The notes beneath the pieces are model-generated. The model ran no database searches. It saw only the letters and a list, made by a program, of their open reading frames with translations, and was not told where the DNA came from. The translations under genes and the position numbers were made by a program. A stretch of 64,000 nt of DNA from NCBI RefSeq assembly GCF_007655135.1, contig NC_045130.1, positions 36,638,605-36,702,604 on the forward strand, written 5' to 3'. This DNA comes from Punica granatum. Taxonomy: Eukaryota > Streptophyta > Magnoliopsida > Myrtales > Lythraceae. Below are positions 21,206-31,450 of this stretch, piece after piece. Position 1 is the first letter of the stretch; every line of letters begins with the position of its first letter.

Positions 21206-21889
21206 GAAAAAAGTGATTTCATTTTGAGAAAACAAATAATAAGAACGATACGCAAAAACTCTTGTGTATACATAGTTGTCTGTGTCATTGAGGTTCTTCT
21301 TCTTCTTTTTCTTCTTTTTTGGTTGAATTTTTAATATGACTTTGTGTCACCATAACACGAACCCCTCACACTCATTGGATGCATTGTGCTCTACGAGGCC
21401 CACACGTATCCAACAGTGGAAACCTGGAGACCCGGGGTCAAATTAGTTTTTTTTTTTTAATTCCTCTCTTTAGTTTTTCTTTTCGGTTACAAGGATTCAT
21501 CTCTTTAGTTTTCATGAATCCAACTCAAAACATTATCAAGAAAAAACAAAAAACCAACATAGTGTTCGAATAATTGTCATTTATATTGCTGGTATATTTT
21601 GTTATTTCCCGACACAATCTTGAATATTGTTCAATATATTTACCTAATGTCAAAGATCGTGTAACATAGTGATGTATGCGCGCGCTCGTCTGATAATTAA
21701 AACATTTTAATTTTGATACTCATTATATATGAAAAGAAAAATTATTCTAAAAACCAAAATAGCTAGCTCTTGCCACCTCACCAACCCCCCAAAAAACAAA
21801 AAAAGTACATTGACTTGTCCAGCTCTCCAGGTTAGGCAGGAATTTTATGTTTCTAATCTTTTTTATATAAGCAACCAAATTAAATGAAT

Positions 21890-22095
21890 TTTTTTTTTGT
21901 GTGAACCCTATTTTTTGAAAGCTTAATTGGGTCATGACTAATTCAATCGAGTCAAGTCGACTCACTAAGGAATAAAGCCCTTCCAGCATGAATTTTTTGC
22001 ATTCAGAAGAACTCCAACCCAAGACTCTACTTAAGTGATTTGAATGAATTCTTTGGCCGCAATCACTTGAACGAAAGAGGTGAGAAACTTTGCTC
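21890..22095 (-). mobile_element. tRNA-derived SINE copy just upstream of TPS-D
   Basis: Third copy of the same family on the minus strand, with TTTATTCCTTAGTGAGTCGA in the body and an A-rich 3' end (the T run at 21890-21900 on the plus strand). It sits where TPS-D exon 1 and its promoter would be expected. Confidence 0.5.
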
Positions 22096-22719
22096 AATTC
22101 AAATATTTTATTTTCATAGAAAAGAATGAATCCTAACTCTCATATTAAAAGATTGCTTTCAGGATAATTAAAGTGCTTTGGCAGAGTTTAGGTTAATTCA
22201 AAGGCAAAACTTTCTACTTTTTTTATGGGTGCAGGAGGGCTGGAGGAGGGTAATAGGGAGGAGCTTGAGAAGATGAAGGAAGACGCGAAGGGCCTAATCA
22301 AGGCATATCAAGAGGATCCACTAGTAAAACTCGAGCTGATAGATGTCGTTCAACAGCTTGGATTGCACTACCACTTCGAGGCGGAGATACAATATGCATT
22401 CGACATTATTCATAAAAGAGGCCGGCAACCATTATTCTCAGCGTTTTCCAGTGATCTCTATGCCACATATACCTACGATTTAGACTTCTCGACAGCATGG
22501 ATAAAATGTAACCCAAGGTATATTTCCTTTCAATTTCACTAGGCAGAACTACAAAATAACTTCCCAAGTATGATCCAACAACAATTTGATGCACGGTACC
22601 TTTTCTTTTATTATTATTCTAGATGTCTTCAAATGTTTCATGAACAAGACCGGCACTTTCGAAGAGCCGTTGCTCGAGGATGTGGAGGGCCTAGTAAGTA
22701 TGTGAAGCTTCATTCCATG

Positions 22720-22885
22720 TGTGAAGTTTGAATCAATCCAATTTATCTCCATTGATGTAAATCGACTCTGTAAATAGGCCGTAGCCTTTACATGTAAAGG
22801 AAATTAATTAATCCTAAATATATGACTACCATATATATTACAATGTTCCTATTATACACCGATACAATTGGAACTATCCTTAATA
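22720..22885 (-). repeat. Copia-2 3' LTR
   Basis: A 166-bp repeat of 27634-27799 with one mismatch. On the plus strand it starts at TGTGAAG, directly after the CCATG target copy. Confidence 0.92.
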
Positions 22886-22892
22886 CTCCCCC

Positions 22893-24611
22893 TCAAGTTG
22901 GAGCATGTGGATCACAAATGCCCAACTTGGAAAGAATAAAACGGAAGCGATCTCGACCCAATGCCTTCGTGAAGATATCTGCCAATTGAAGTCGCGTAGG
23001 CAAATGATCGGTAGTCACAACGCCGGACTTGATGTGATCACGCACAAAATGACAATCTATCTCAATGTGCTTGGTTCGTTCGTGAAACACTGGATTAGCA
23101 GCAATGTGTATTGCAGCCTGATTGTCGCAGAATAGTCGAGTCGGTGTGATCATATGTACTCCAAGAGAAGAAAGTAGATTACGCAACCAGATGATCTCAC
23201 TAACAACTGCAGTCATGGCACGATACTCGGCTTCAGCGGATGAGCGAGAAACTGTCGTTTGTTTCTTTGTCTTCCACGAGACTGGACATCCTCCGAGCGT
23301 AATAAAATATCCCGTAACAGAACGACGGGTCAAAGGACAACTTGCCCAATCCGAGTCACAGAAAGCTTCAAGATCCAGGGATGTAGGCTTCAAATAAAGA
23401 CCCTGGCCAGGAGACTGTTTCAAATAACGGAGAACACGCATAGCAGCATCCCAATGATCTTGACGTGGCTCTTGCATGAACTGTGCCAGAATATGAAGTG
23501 AATAACTGATTTCTGGCCTTGTAATAGTCAGATAAATAAGTCTCCCAATCAGACGTCTGTACGTGCTCGGATCTGATAATAAATCACTAGAACTCGTGGA
23601 TAGTCGATGATGCTGCTCCATGGGAAATGGTGATGGTCGCGATGCCAACATACCACACTCAGTCAAAATGTCAAAAACATACTTCCGTTGACTGAGAAAA
23701 AGACCAGAACCCATTCTAGTGACTTCGATGCCAAGGAAATACTTCAGAGGTCCTAAATCCTTTATGCGGAAGCACTTGTCCAGATATCCTTTAAATGAGT
23801 CACAGTGGCTCGGACTATTGCCCACTATGATTAGATCATCTACATACACCAGTACACCAAGAAAAATTTGTCCCCGATTAAAAACAAAAAGAGAATGATC
23901 CGCACCTGACTGAATAAATCCATACCGCTGAAGTGCGTCAGCAAACTTCGAAAACCAATTCCTTGATGCCTGACGAAGTCCATATAAAGACTTGCGAAGC
24001 CTGCACACAGTGCTGTCTCTCGATGCAGAGAATCCAGGCGGTAATTTCATATGGACTTCCTCCTCCAAATCTCCATGCAAAAAGGCATTGTTGACGTCCA
24101 TTTAATGAAGGTACCACCCTTTCGCCACTGCTACTGTTAACAGACATCTCGCAGTCACCAGCTTGGCTACTGGTGCAAAGGTCTCGTGGTAGTCGATTCC
24201 CTCAACCTGGGTGAAACCCTTTGCAACTAGCCGTGCCTTGTAACGTTCAATACTTCCATCAGCCCGACGCTTCACCTTGTATACCCATTTACAACCGATA
24301 GGTTGTTTACCAGGTGGCAGCCGTTCAATTGTCCATGTTTTATTCAATTCGAGAGCGCGAATTTCTTCTGCCATCGCAACTCTCCATCGTCTATCTCGGA
24401 CAGCCTCTCGATAAGATGTGGGCTCCCTGTCAGAATCGATTGCAGCTAGAAAAGCCCTGTGTGTATTAGAGATTTTTGAATAATCAACAAAACTCTCAAT
24501 TGGATAAGACATACCTGAGGAGTCCGAGGAAATGGGTGAATGAGGAGGAGGGGTCTTATAACAAGCAGTATGAACAACATAATCCTTAAGATGCTTGGGA
24601 AGACGGGAAAC
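22893..24611 (-). pseudogene. pol: Copia-2 reverse transcriptase-RNase H region (broken)
   Basis: One frame is interrupted by a TAA at 24102-24104, within the reverse transcriptase. Before it: [18 protein letters not shown] and [20 protein letters not shown]. After it: MDVNNAFLHGDLEEEV, the catalytic YVDDLIIVGN near 23855, then the RNase H motifs DSDWASCPLTRRSVTGY and RSSAEAEYRAM, and FCDNQAAIHIAANP. The 5' side is closed by a TGA at 24612-24614. The frame ends at 22893, close to the 3' LTR. With the catalytic domain split by a stop, this copy cannot make its own reverse transcriptase. Confidence 0.9.
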
Positions 24612-26838
24612 TCATTCAGATCGCCGCAAATTCACTTCTTGACCAACCTCTGAATTCTCATAAATTTCCCTTTCGAATGGTTCTCCTTCCCCTTTGTATT
24701 TCGAGAAACTCCCCCTTGTTCCCATAATAGTCTCCCTTGTTTCGGCAGTCCGGACCGGGCTTTTTTCTGTTGGACCTGGTGTGGATATGCTGCTTCCTTC
24801 GTCCAAACGCTGGCCTACATCTCCCTCAGTTCGGCCCAGATCAGAAGAGGCCGAATTATTCCTTCTTTCCTCCAGATCCTGGCTCGCGCTTTTCTCTATT
24901 CGGCCCAGATTAGGAATATTCATGGACTATTCCGCTGGGCTTCTGTCCCTTCTTAGCAATAGGCCCATTTGTACTGCTGAGCCTGTCTCCCTTCTCATCA
25001 TTGGGCTGCTGTCGTCTGGGCTGTGGTGTTAGCTCATCAAACCGGCCCGTCTGCTTTGTGTCGGGTTGAAGAGACACATTTCCTCTTCTTGGACCAGCTG
25101 AGACATCTTCCAGGAAAAGTGGGCCGCAGTCATCGTGCTTCTCCGAATTTCCATTTTCCGCGGCAAATGGAAAAATTGTTTCACAGAACCGTACATCCCT
25201 TGACACGAACATTTGTCGATTCTGCAAATCATAAAGTCTCCATCCCTTCTTGCCATGAGGATATCCAATAAAAATACACTTACGGGACCTCGACTCAAAC
25301 TTATCTTTGGTCCGTATATGAGCATAGCATAATGACCCAAAAACTCGTAAATTCGAGTAATTAGGTGGTTTACCAAAGAGTACCTCATGTGGGCTTTTGT
25401 TATCAAGTAAGACCGTCGGAGTGATGTTTATCAAATGGACCGCCGTCGAAACACACTCGCCCCAGAACTTTACCGGTAATGAGGCCTGAAACATGAGTGC
25501 TCTAGCAACGTTCAGGATGTGTCGATGCTTCCTTTCAACTCGACCATTCTGCTGCGGTGTATCCGTGCAAGATGTCTGATGCACGATGCCATGTGCAGAG
25601 AAAAAATCCCGTAGATCTCTCGACAAAAACTCCATCCCATTATCACTCCTCAGAATTTTGATTGTGCAGCCAAATTGATTCTCAATTAAATTATAAAAAT
25701 CAATGATAAATCGTCGAGCTTCTGATTTCTCTCGCAGTAAATAAACCCACACTCCTCGACTAAAATCATCAACAATAGTCAGGAAGTAATTGGCTCCACA
25801 ACTTGCCTTTATTCTGTATGGTCCCCATAAATCACAATGTATCAATTGAAACGGGTACTCCGCTTTATTCATACTCAACTGAAATTGTGAGCGCGTCTGT
25901 TTTGCTCTAAGGCACACATCACACTCCTTATTACTTCTTTTCCCAAAATTTAAATTGATACCATTCGACTCTATCAAGCGAGATGGATGGCCGAGTCTCT
26001 GATGCCATAAGTCTGCGGATTCCTCTACAGCTGCTTGGCATTGTTGCGGTGAGATAGCCACTCGCTTCAGATAATAAACCCCTCCTCGAAGTTCACCCAC
26101 TTCAAGCATCCTCCTCGAGGTGCGGTCCTGAATAACACACAAATTGGAGTGAAATATCACGTAACAATTCATCTCCTTTGATAATTGTGCAATTGAAATT
26201 AAATTGCAATTGAAAGTAGGCACATATAGCACGTTGGTAATCTCCATCAAATCTACAATTATCACATCTCCCATTCGGGTAGCTTGTACCATGCCTCCAT
26301 TGGGGATATATTCCGGTGCACCGCCCTTGATTGGAATGGATCTTGAAAAATATTCAAGATAACCGGTCATGTGCCTCGAAGCTCCCGTGTCCAAAATCCA
26401 TTCATTCTGCAAGACCACATAATTAAAATTATTACTAACTAGCCGGTTCGGGTCGATGGCGTCCTGAGACAACATGGACATCAGGCGTTGGAATTGATCA
26501 TCGGGTAGGGCCTCCAAGCGGTCGGCCCGCGAAGTGGTCTGATGTGCTGTCTGGACAGCATTCGCGCGGTTTGGGCCTCGCTGGACTTGGGCCTTTCCTC
26601 TCGGCCCGCTGCTCTGTTTGCTCTGCCCAACTCCAGGCCCTTTACCTGTATTTAATTTGGACTTAAAATGCCAATCTGGGTACCCAACAAGGGCCCAACA
26701 GGTGCTTTTGACGTGGCCCAACTTGCCACAGTGACTGCACACCCTTTCTTCCCCGAATTTCTGCAGATTCTTAATCCCAGCTCGTCCGCCCTCTGCTTCA
26801 TCTCTGGCGAAGAAAGCGGCCGTTTCGGGAACAACTTC
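24612..26838 (-). pseudogene. pol: Copia-2 zinc knuckle-protease-integrase region (broken)
   Basis: On the minus strand the frame after the gag stop continues through a CCHC knuckle (CSHCGKLGHVKSTC, near 26740), the protease motif ILDTGASRHMTG, the pre-integrase HQRLGHPS with CDVCLRAKQ, and an integrase core (HCDLWGP, RSDNGMEF, QQNGRVERKHRH). It ends at a TAA at 24910-24912. The next stretch, 24923 to 24612, is open in another frame, so a frameshift lies near 24910-24925 in the variable linker between integrase and reverse transcriptase. The linker frame then closes with TGA at 24612-24614. Confidence 0.88.
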
Positions 26839-27582
26839 TCACGACCTCGTCACCATCTTCTGCCGCTCCTCGTTAGCCACCATCTTATACACTTTATTGA
26901 GATTCGGCAACGGCTCGATGCTAAGAATCGTGGATCGGATTGTGTTGAAATCCGAAGTCAGTCCCATAAGGAACTGATAGCATTTGTCCGTCTCTCTCTG
27001 TGCCGCGATCGTCACTCTTGCCCCACAACTACATCCCGGATGCTCCAAGTAAAATTCGAGTTCATCCCACAGCAATTTCAATTTGCCGTAGTAATCTCGA
27101 ACACTCGATCCTTCCTGCTTGAGTAGACAGATATCTGTCTTGATTTGGAAAACCCTAGATTGGTTTCCTTCGGAGAATCTCTCCTTCAGATCTTCCCACA
27201 GGTTCCTGGCGTCCACAGCGTAGGCAACCGTGGCTTGAAGACTCCCTTCCATGGTGTTAAAAATCCACGCCAATACCGTAGAATTGCACCTTTCCCACCT
27301 TTCTCTGAGTGGGTCATCATCTCCCGGTTTCTCGAGAGTTCCGTCGATGAAAGCAAGCTTATTCCTTGCTCGAAGTGCGATTAGCATGGCGCGCGACCAC
27401 GTCAGGTAATTATCGCCGTTGAGAGCACATCCGATTACTTGTGCTCCTGTGCTGTCCGACGAAGCAAGTCGGTAAACTGGCGGGACTTCCATGCTCTGTC
27501 CTGAGCAGTCCCCTGCCTTTCTGTCCCTGAATGCGTTGATGTCCAACCTTGGACTCTTCTTAGTGTCACTGACATCAGACAT
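26839..27582 (-). pseudogene. gag: Copia-2 gag, ended early by an in-frame stop
   Basis: 247 residues from MSDVSDTKKSPRLD, with a copia gag domain (LNGDNYLTWSRAMLIALRA; WEDLKERFSEGNQSRVFQ; YYGKLKLLWDELE). The frame ends at a TGA (26839-26841) and continues in the same phase into the zinc knuckle about 30 codons later, so the stop cuts gag before its RNA-binding knuckle. Confidence 0.88.
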
Positions 27583-27633
27583 CCTGCAAACAATAGGGTT
27601 TCAATCGGTCCAGGAGCGATTGCTCTGATACCA

Positions 27634-27799
27634 TGTGAAGTTTGAATCAATCCAACTTATCTCCATTGATGTAAATCGACTCTGTAAATAGGCCGTAGCC
27701 TTTACATGTAAAGGAAATTAATTAATCCTAAATATATGACTACCATATATATTACAATGTTCCTATTATACACCGATACAATTGGAACTATCCTTAATA
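27634..27799 (-). repeat. Copia-2 5' LTR
   Basis: Matches 22720-22885 except for one base. It abuts the primer-binding site at 27621-27633 and the CCATG target copy at 27800-27804. Confidence 0.92.
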
Positions 27800-28276
27800 C
27801 CATGGACTGAAAGGGGAAACGATCATCGATAAAGCCAAGGAATTCTCTGGCACCTATTTGAGGGCTGCTGTCGAGAAAAATAATTTGCCCAGAAGGTTGG
27901 ACATAAAAGAAAATCTTGCCATCGATACCACCATGCACTGGAGGCCCAACAGATTGGAGGCAAGATGGTTTATGGGTTTCTACGAGGAAGAGCCCCGACA
28001 ATAATCCGACTTTGCTTAAATTGGCAAAGTTGGACTACAACAACAACGTAGTGCAATCGACCCATATGAGGGAAATTCACAAATTGGCAAGGTACATATA
28101 TAATTAGCATTCAAGAAAGTCATCGAATTAAGGTTTTATTATAAATGGACATTAATTACCATATATAAACCTACTGAGCAATTCATCAACTGAAGTGTGC
28201 TGTAGGTGGGGGTCGAATTGGGCATGACCAAGATGAGCTTCGCCAGGGAAGTTGTCATGGAAAACTACTTGTTTAA

Positions 28277-29060
28277 TCTATATATATGTATATGAAAACA
28301 AAATCCCGACTTAAATTATCATGCCGTCATATTATTAAAAATAAAAAAATGGAGCTCTCTCACATTGCTACGTCATCGATTTACATTAACAAAATTATTA
28401 TATTCTTATAAAGGAAGGAAATATTCTCATATATATTGTTTTAAAATTTGATTAATTGATTATCTAATAGTAGAATATATAATTTTATGTATATACCTCA
28501 ACAAAATATATATAAAGGGAAGAAGTTTCTGTGTTCTATTGTATCAATATATATATATATATATATATTTACACTATATATTCAGTTATATTCCCATGTA
28601 CCGATGAGTCAATATATATATATGTATATATAAATGTCAGTATAAAAATTATATAGTAGTCCATTGTATCAAAGTATAAATATATTCCTATCTATTTTTG
28701 TATATTGATTGGCCAATCTATAGATTATTTACAATGAAATTTAGTCTATTAAGGGCATGACAATAATATACAATATAAATTATATAGTCTATATTTATTA
28801 TTATGGTATTTTAAATATTATATTTCATTTTATTAAATATCTCTCTTTAATTGACTATAAATATATGTTATATACTACTCAAGTTCTTCAACAAGTAGCA
28901 AACGATAGTTTCTCGAATGAAAATCATTTCTTCTTTCTTCTTTTTTTTTTCTTTCCACTCCTTTTCTTATGAATTGTCACGTGCAAATTTTCTTCTCTTT
29001 GATCGAAGCTCCCCAATCCCAACGGTAGGTTCTCCAATGAAGGTCATTTCTCCTTTTTTT
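28277..29060. other. AT-rich spacer after TPS-D
   Basis: Strongly AT-rich, with AT microsatellites (about 28546-28568 and 28613-28632). No gene. A short direct repeat (TCTCGAATGAAAATCATTTC at 28911 and TCTCCAATGAAGGTCATTTC at 29031) flanks a 120-bp segment, perhaps from slippage or a small duplication. Confidence 0.6.
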
Positions 29061-29834
29061 TGCGGGGATGATGTATGTCCAAATTTGTCGAAGCTTATAT
29101 CGAACCAGTCATATACTTGCCTGTGGATTGCATGGTATCTGCGGATGCACAAGAAGCATCATAATGACGTATTTATCAACAATCTACTTCAGTGCAACCC
29201 CATCAATTCGTAAAGTACTAATCCAGCAAGCATGAAAAAGGCGGAACTTCGGGTCCTGCTAATGCAATACCATTGCTGAACTGAAATGAAAAGTTTGGTG
29301 AGAGATGAATGCCGGCCCTCTGTAAAGAGTATGGACATAATATGCACTGGCTAATGCATTTAATTTTTCTTTTTTTTAAAAAAAAAAAGCAGCTAAAATG
29401 GGTCATAGAAGTTGAAATTATCGAAACATCAAAATTTCACGAGATCTTTTTATTTTTTGACCCACAGAGTTGGATACTTCCAGCTCAGAGAATTTTCATT
29501 TATAGACAGACAAAAGTATCTTGCACTTATTTTTTCGATATAAACCGTGGTATCGGAAAATCCTATTACGCTCAGCAGTATCTGGCACTTATCTCGCATT
29601 TCTTACAATAACAGACAAAAAGTATGACCACGTAAACTATGCATCTACTAATTTCATAAAAAAAATTAAGGGCTTGGAGGACGGACATTACCTGTCACAT
29701 ATCTGCCACGGAGTGCACTTCTCTTGCATTGCCTTGGTCTCCGTCGCTGTACCATACTCATCAGTCCCACATATATACAGCAAGTTAGCCGCGAAGGCGG
29801 CAATACCGAGCGAACACTTCAGCACTCAAGACAC
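29061..29834 (-). pseudogene. Methionyl-tRNA synthetase fragment (two exons)
   Basis: On the minus strand, exon 29834-29692 encodes [16 protein letters not shown], then, after a shift, [20 protein letters not shown] and [14 protein letters not shown] donor follows at 29691. Exon 29138-29061, after a CAG, encodes YHAIHRQVYDWFDISFDKFG and then HTSSPQ. Together they match the start of the Rossmann catalytic domain of the eukaryotic cytosolic methionyl-tRNA synthetase, including the CGTDEYGT block. The shift in RGY-N and the abrupt end after SSPQ, where a poly-A run takes over, mark a dead fragment. Intact splice signals show that it came by DNA duplication, not from a processed mRNA. Confidence 0.85.
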
Positions 29835-29889
29835 CTGTCTCAGGAAAAAAAAAAAAAAAAGGTCAACCATAAAAAAAAATGCTAAATGG

Positions 29890-30060
29890 AAAACTGCATA
29901 TTCTTAGCAGTGACTCGCGGACGGGAGGCTCTCTCCCGTCAGGTTCCTCGTACTTCTCAGGAAGAAGCTCATCATCATACGGAATGGACTCAACATCTTG
30001 AAAGTAATCAACCTCCTCGAGAAGAGAGTGAGAGGAGAGTGAAGCAGGAGAGAAGAGAAA
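29890..30060 (-). other. Short unassigned coding-like stretch
   Basis: On the minus strand, 30035 to about 29910 is open and reads EEVDYFQDVESIPYDDELL then PEKYEEPDGREPPVRE. This acidic, non-repetitive reading looks like true protein, but I cannot name the family. It is not the part of methionyl-tRNA synthetase that should precede the neighbouring fragment. Confidence 0.3.
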
Positions 30061-30197
30061 GAGGAGAGGGAGAATGAAATTATTTGAAATTATTAATTAG
30101 TCTCTCACTTCCACATGATCTATTTTTATAATTACTTGTAAAGTGTATTTGGGGGAGAATGAAAGTTGCTTTGCTGTTGTTTCGAGTCAGAATTGTT

Positions 30198-30372
30198 CTT
30201 CTTTTTTTTTTTGCCGGGACCAGGGTGTCCAGGTTAATCCCTAGCTCCGTGAACTCCCGGCGACTTACGGAGCGGGTAATCATGCCAAAGGCGTTTCGGT
30301 GACTCGAAGGGATTTCGAATCTGGAAACGAATAAATACTTGAGCTCCTCAACCACTAAGCCAAACCCCTTCG
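30198..30372 (-). mobile_element. tRNA-derived SINE with clear A and B boxes
   Basis: On the minus strand: A box TGGCTTAGTGGTTGAG near 30352-30367 and B box AGATTCGAAATCC near 30312-30324, spaced as in a tRNA gene. A body of about 100 bp and a terminal A run follow (T run at 30201-30212 on the plus strand). The A-box is a perfect match to the polymerase III consensus. Confidence 0.8.
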
Positions 30373-30939
30373 AGTTGAGTTAAAATGGTTCTTCAAGTGC
30401 TCATTTAGTAAGCATGTTTTTTGTTCATTCCACGAGTTGTTGCCTTTTTACCTTTTCTTTCGCCCTTGCTGATGAAATTCTCTATCTATATCAGATTTCA
30501 GAATTTGTTTCTGGGAAAGTTGATTTCGGTACTGATTTGGCTATTAGTACAAGGACAAAGCTTGATCCAGCCGACGTAGGATCCGCTTTAAACAGAAAAT
30601 TACTGGGTCGAGCATTCAAGCTACATCATATCTTGTATCATAGATTTCGTGCAGAATAATTTTAACTTTGTGCTGTTGAATGTTTCGCAAACAGCTTCAT
30701 GGTGGGGTTGGCAACAACATGGGATAAGCTGCCTCGAGCTCGAACATCCGTCAGGCTTCAGGATTGATCTTTGATAATGTGTCAGATCACACTCGTATCA
30801 ATCCTTTTTATTCCATTTATTCCAAGACAGATTCAACAATCACCTAGCCATAATTACGGAACTATTTGCACTTTATAAAATAAAAATAAGCATCGCCATT
30901 CCCATAATGGGCCAAACTTGCTTGTCTATTGGATGTGAA

Positions 30940-31450
30940 AACTAGTGGACTATATATATGATCAACTTCGTAGCAGAAGGCGTAATAGTCTCTCCCAGAA
31001 GAGATGGGATGATCTGACCTATGTTCACTACAACTTGTGTCTCAGAGAACTTCTGGTCGGTAGAGACACTGATAATCTACTCTCCTTTGTGAAAAGCCTT
31101 GCATGATTGGGTTGATGGAACACAGAAACAATTGGAGCAGGATGATGAGGTAACAATACATTAACAATTTAACATTCTATCTTTTAAGGATTCCCTCCCA
31201 GCCTTGTCGGCTTCAGCCCTTAACTGCAAACTGATTTTTTTTCTTTATGATTTATCAGGAGATCCTTTACAACGAAGTGGAGCAATTCTATGGAGATGAA
31301 AACGAGAATGCAAGCGAAGAGAAGAGACCTGTAGAAATGGTTACTTTGAGTAATGATCTCGAACCCTGGGAAGTTAATCAAGCGGGTGGGACAGTAACCG
31401 ATGATGATGATGATGATCTCGATTTTCTCGATGACGGAAGGAGGGAATAG
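30940..31450 (+). pseudogene. C-terminal remnant of a hAT-like transposase
   Basis: One frame gives RRRNSLSQKRWDDLTYVHYN then LCLRELLVGRDTDN (about 30970-31075), the kind of segment that follows the dimerisation region in plant hAT/BED-type transposases. A stop and shift follow, then a splice (donor at about 31150, acceptor CAG before 31261). The last exon reads EILYNEVEQFYGDENENASE and ends in a run of aspartates (DDDDDDLDFLDD) at 31448-31450. The catalytic part upstream (30400-30930) is not recognisable. The assignment rests on the NxLSQKR...YVHYNL wording; a domesticated hAT gene fragment is possible. Confidence 0.5.

Larger units (their letters stand above)
20791..22234. other. Spacer before TPS-D with two SINE copies
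   Basis: No gene is visible. Two minus-strand SINE copies are listed separately. Nothing resembling TPS exon 1 (no RR(X)8W segment) was found upstream of TPS-D exon 2, so exon 1 of that copy is missing. The last 60 bp (22170-22234) is recognisable TPS intron 1. Confidence 0.6.
22720..27799 (-). mobile_element. Copia-2: recent but defective Ty1/copia retrotransposon in TPS-D exon 3 (5080 bp)
   Basis: LTRs of 166 bp at 22720-22885 and 27634-27799 differ at one base (TTT versus CTT near 22743/27657). The 5-bp target duplication CCATG (22715-22719 and 27800-27804) comes from the TPS-D coding sequence. In element orientation the LTR begins TATTAAGG and ends TTCACA, so its termini are TA..CA. The primer-binding site (TGCTCTGATACCA on the plus strand, 27621-27633) abuts the 5' LTR, and a polypurine run (plus-strand TCCCCCTCAAG, about 22887-22897) abuts the 3' LTR. 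Domain order gag-PR-IN-RT-RH is copia. The coding region has four breaks, listed under its parts. It differs in sequence from Copia-1 and belongs to another family. Confidence 0.95.
22235..28276 (+). pseudogene. TPS-D: terpene synthase pseudogene split by Copia-2
   Basis: Exon 2 (22235-22517) begins after an intact CAG and encodes EELEKMKEDAKGLIKAYQ and LELIDVVQQLGLHYHFEAE, then loses frame. Exon 3 starts at 22623 (DVFKCFMNKTGTFEE), shifts near 22690, and is cut at 22719 by Copia-2. It resumes at 27805 with GLKGETIIDKAKEF and ends at the donor after 28091; that half keeps the RLEARWF block. Exon 4 starts at 28206 (VELGMTKMSFAREVVMENYL, with another early break) and stops in an AT run near 28276. 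Exon 1, the DDxxD exon remainder and exons 5-7 are missing, so it cannot encode an enzyme. The reading matches TPS-B and especially TPS-C. Confidence 0.88.

Noticed and set aside
24694..25271. Plus-strand ORFs through Copia-2
   Set aside because: They are reverse-frame shadows of the copia polyprotein read on the minus strand.
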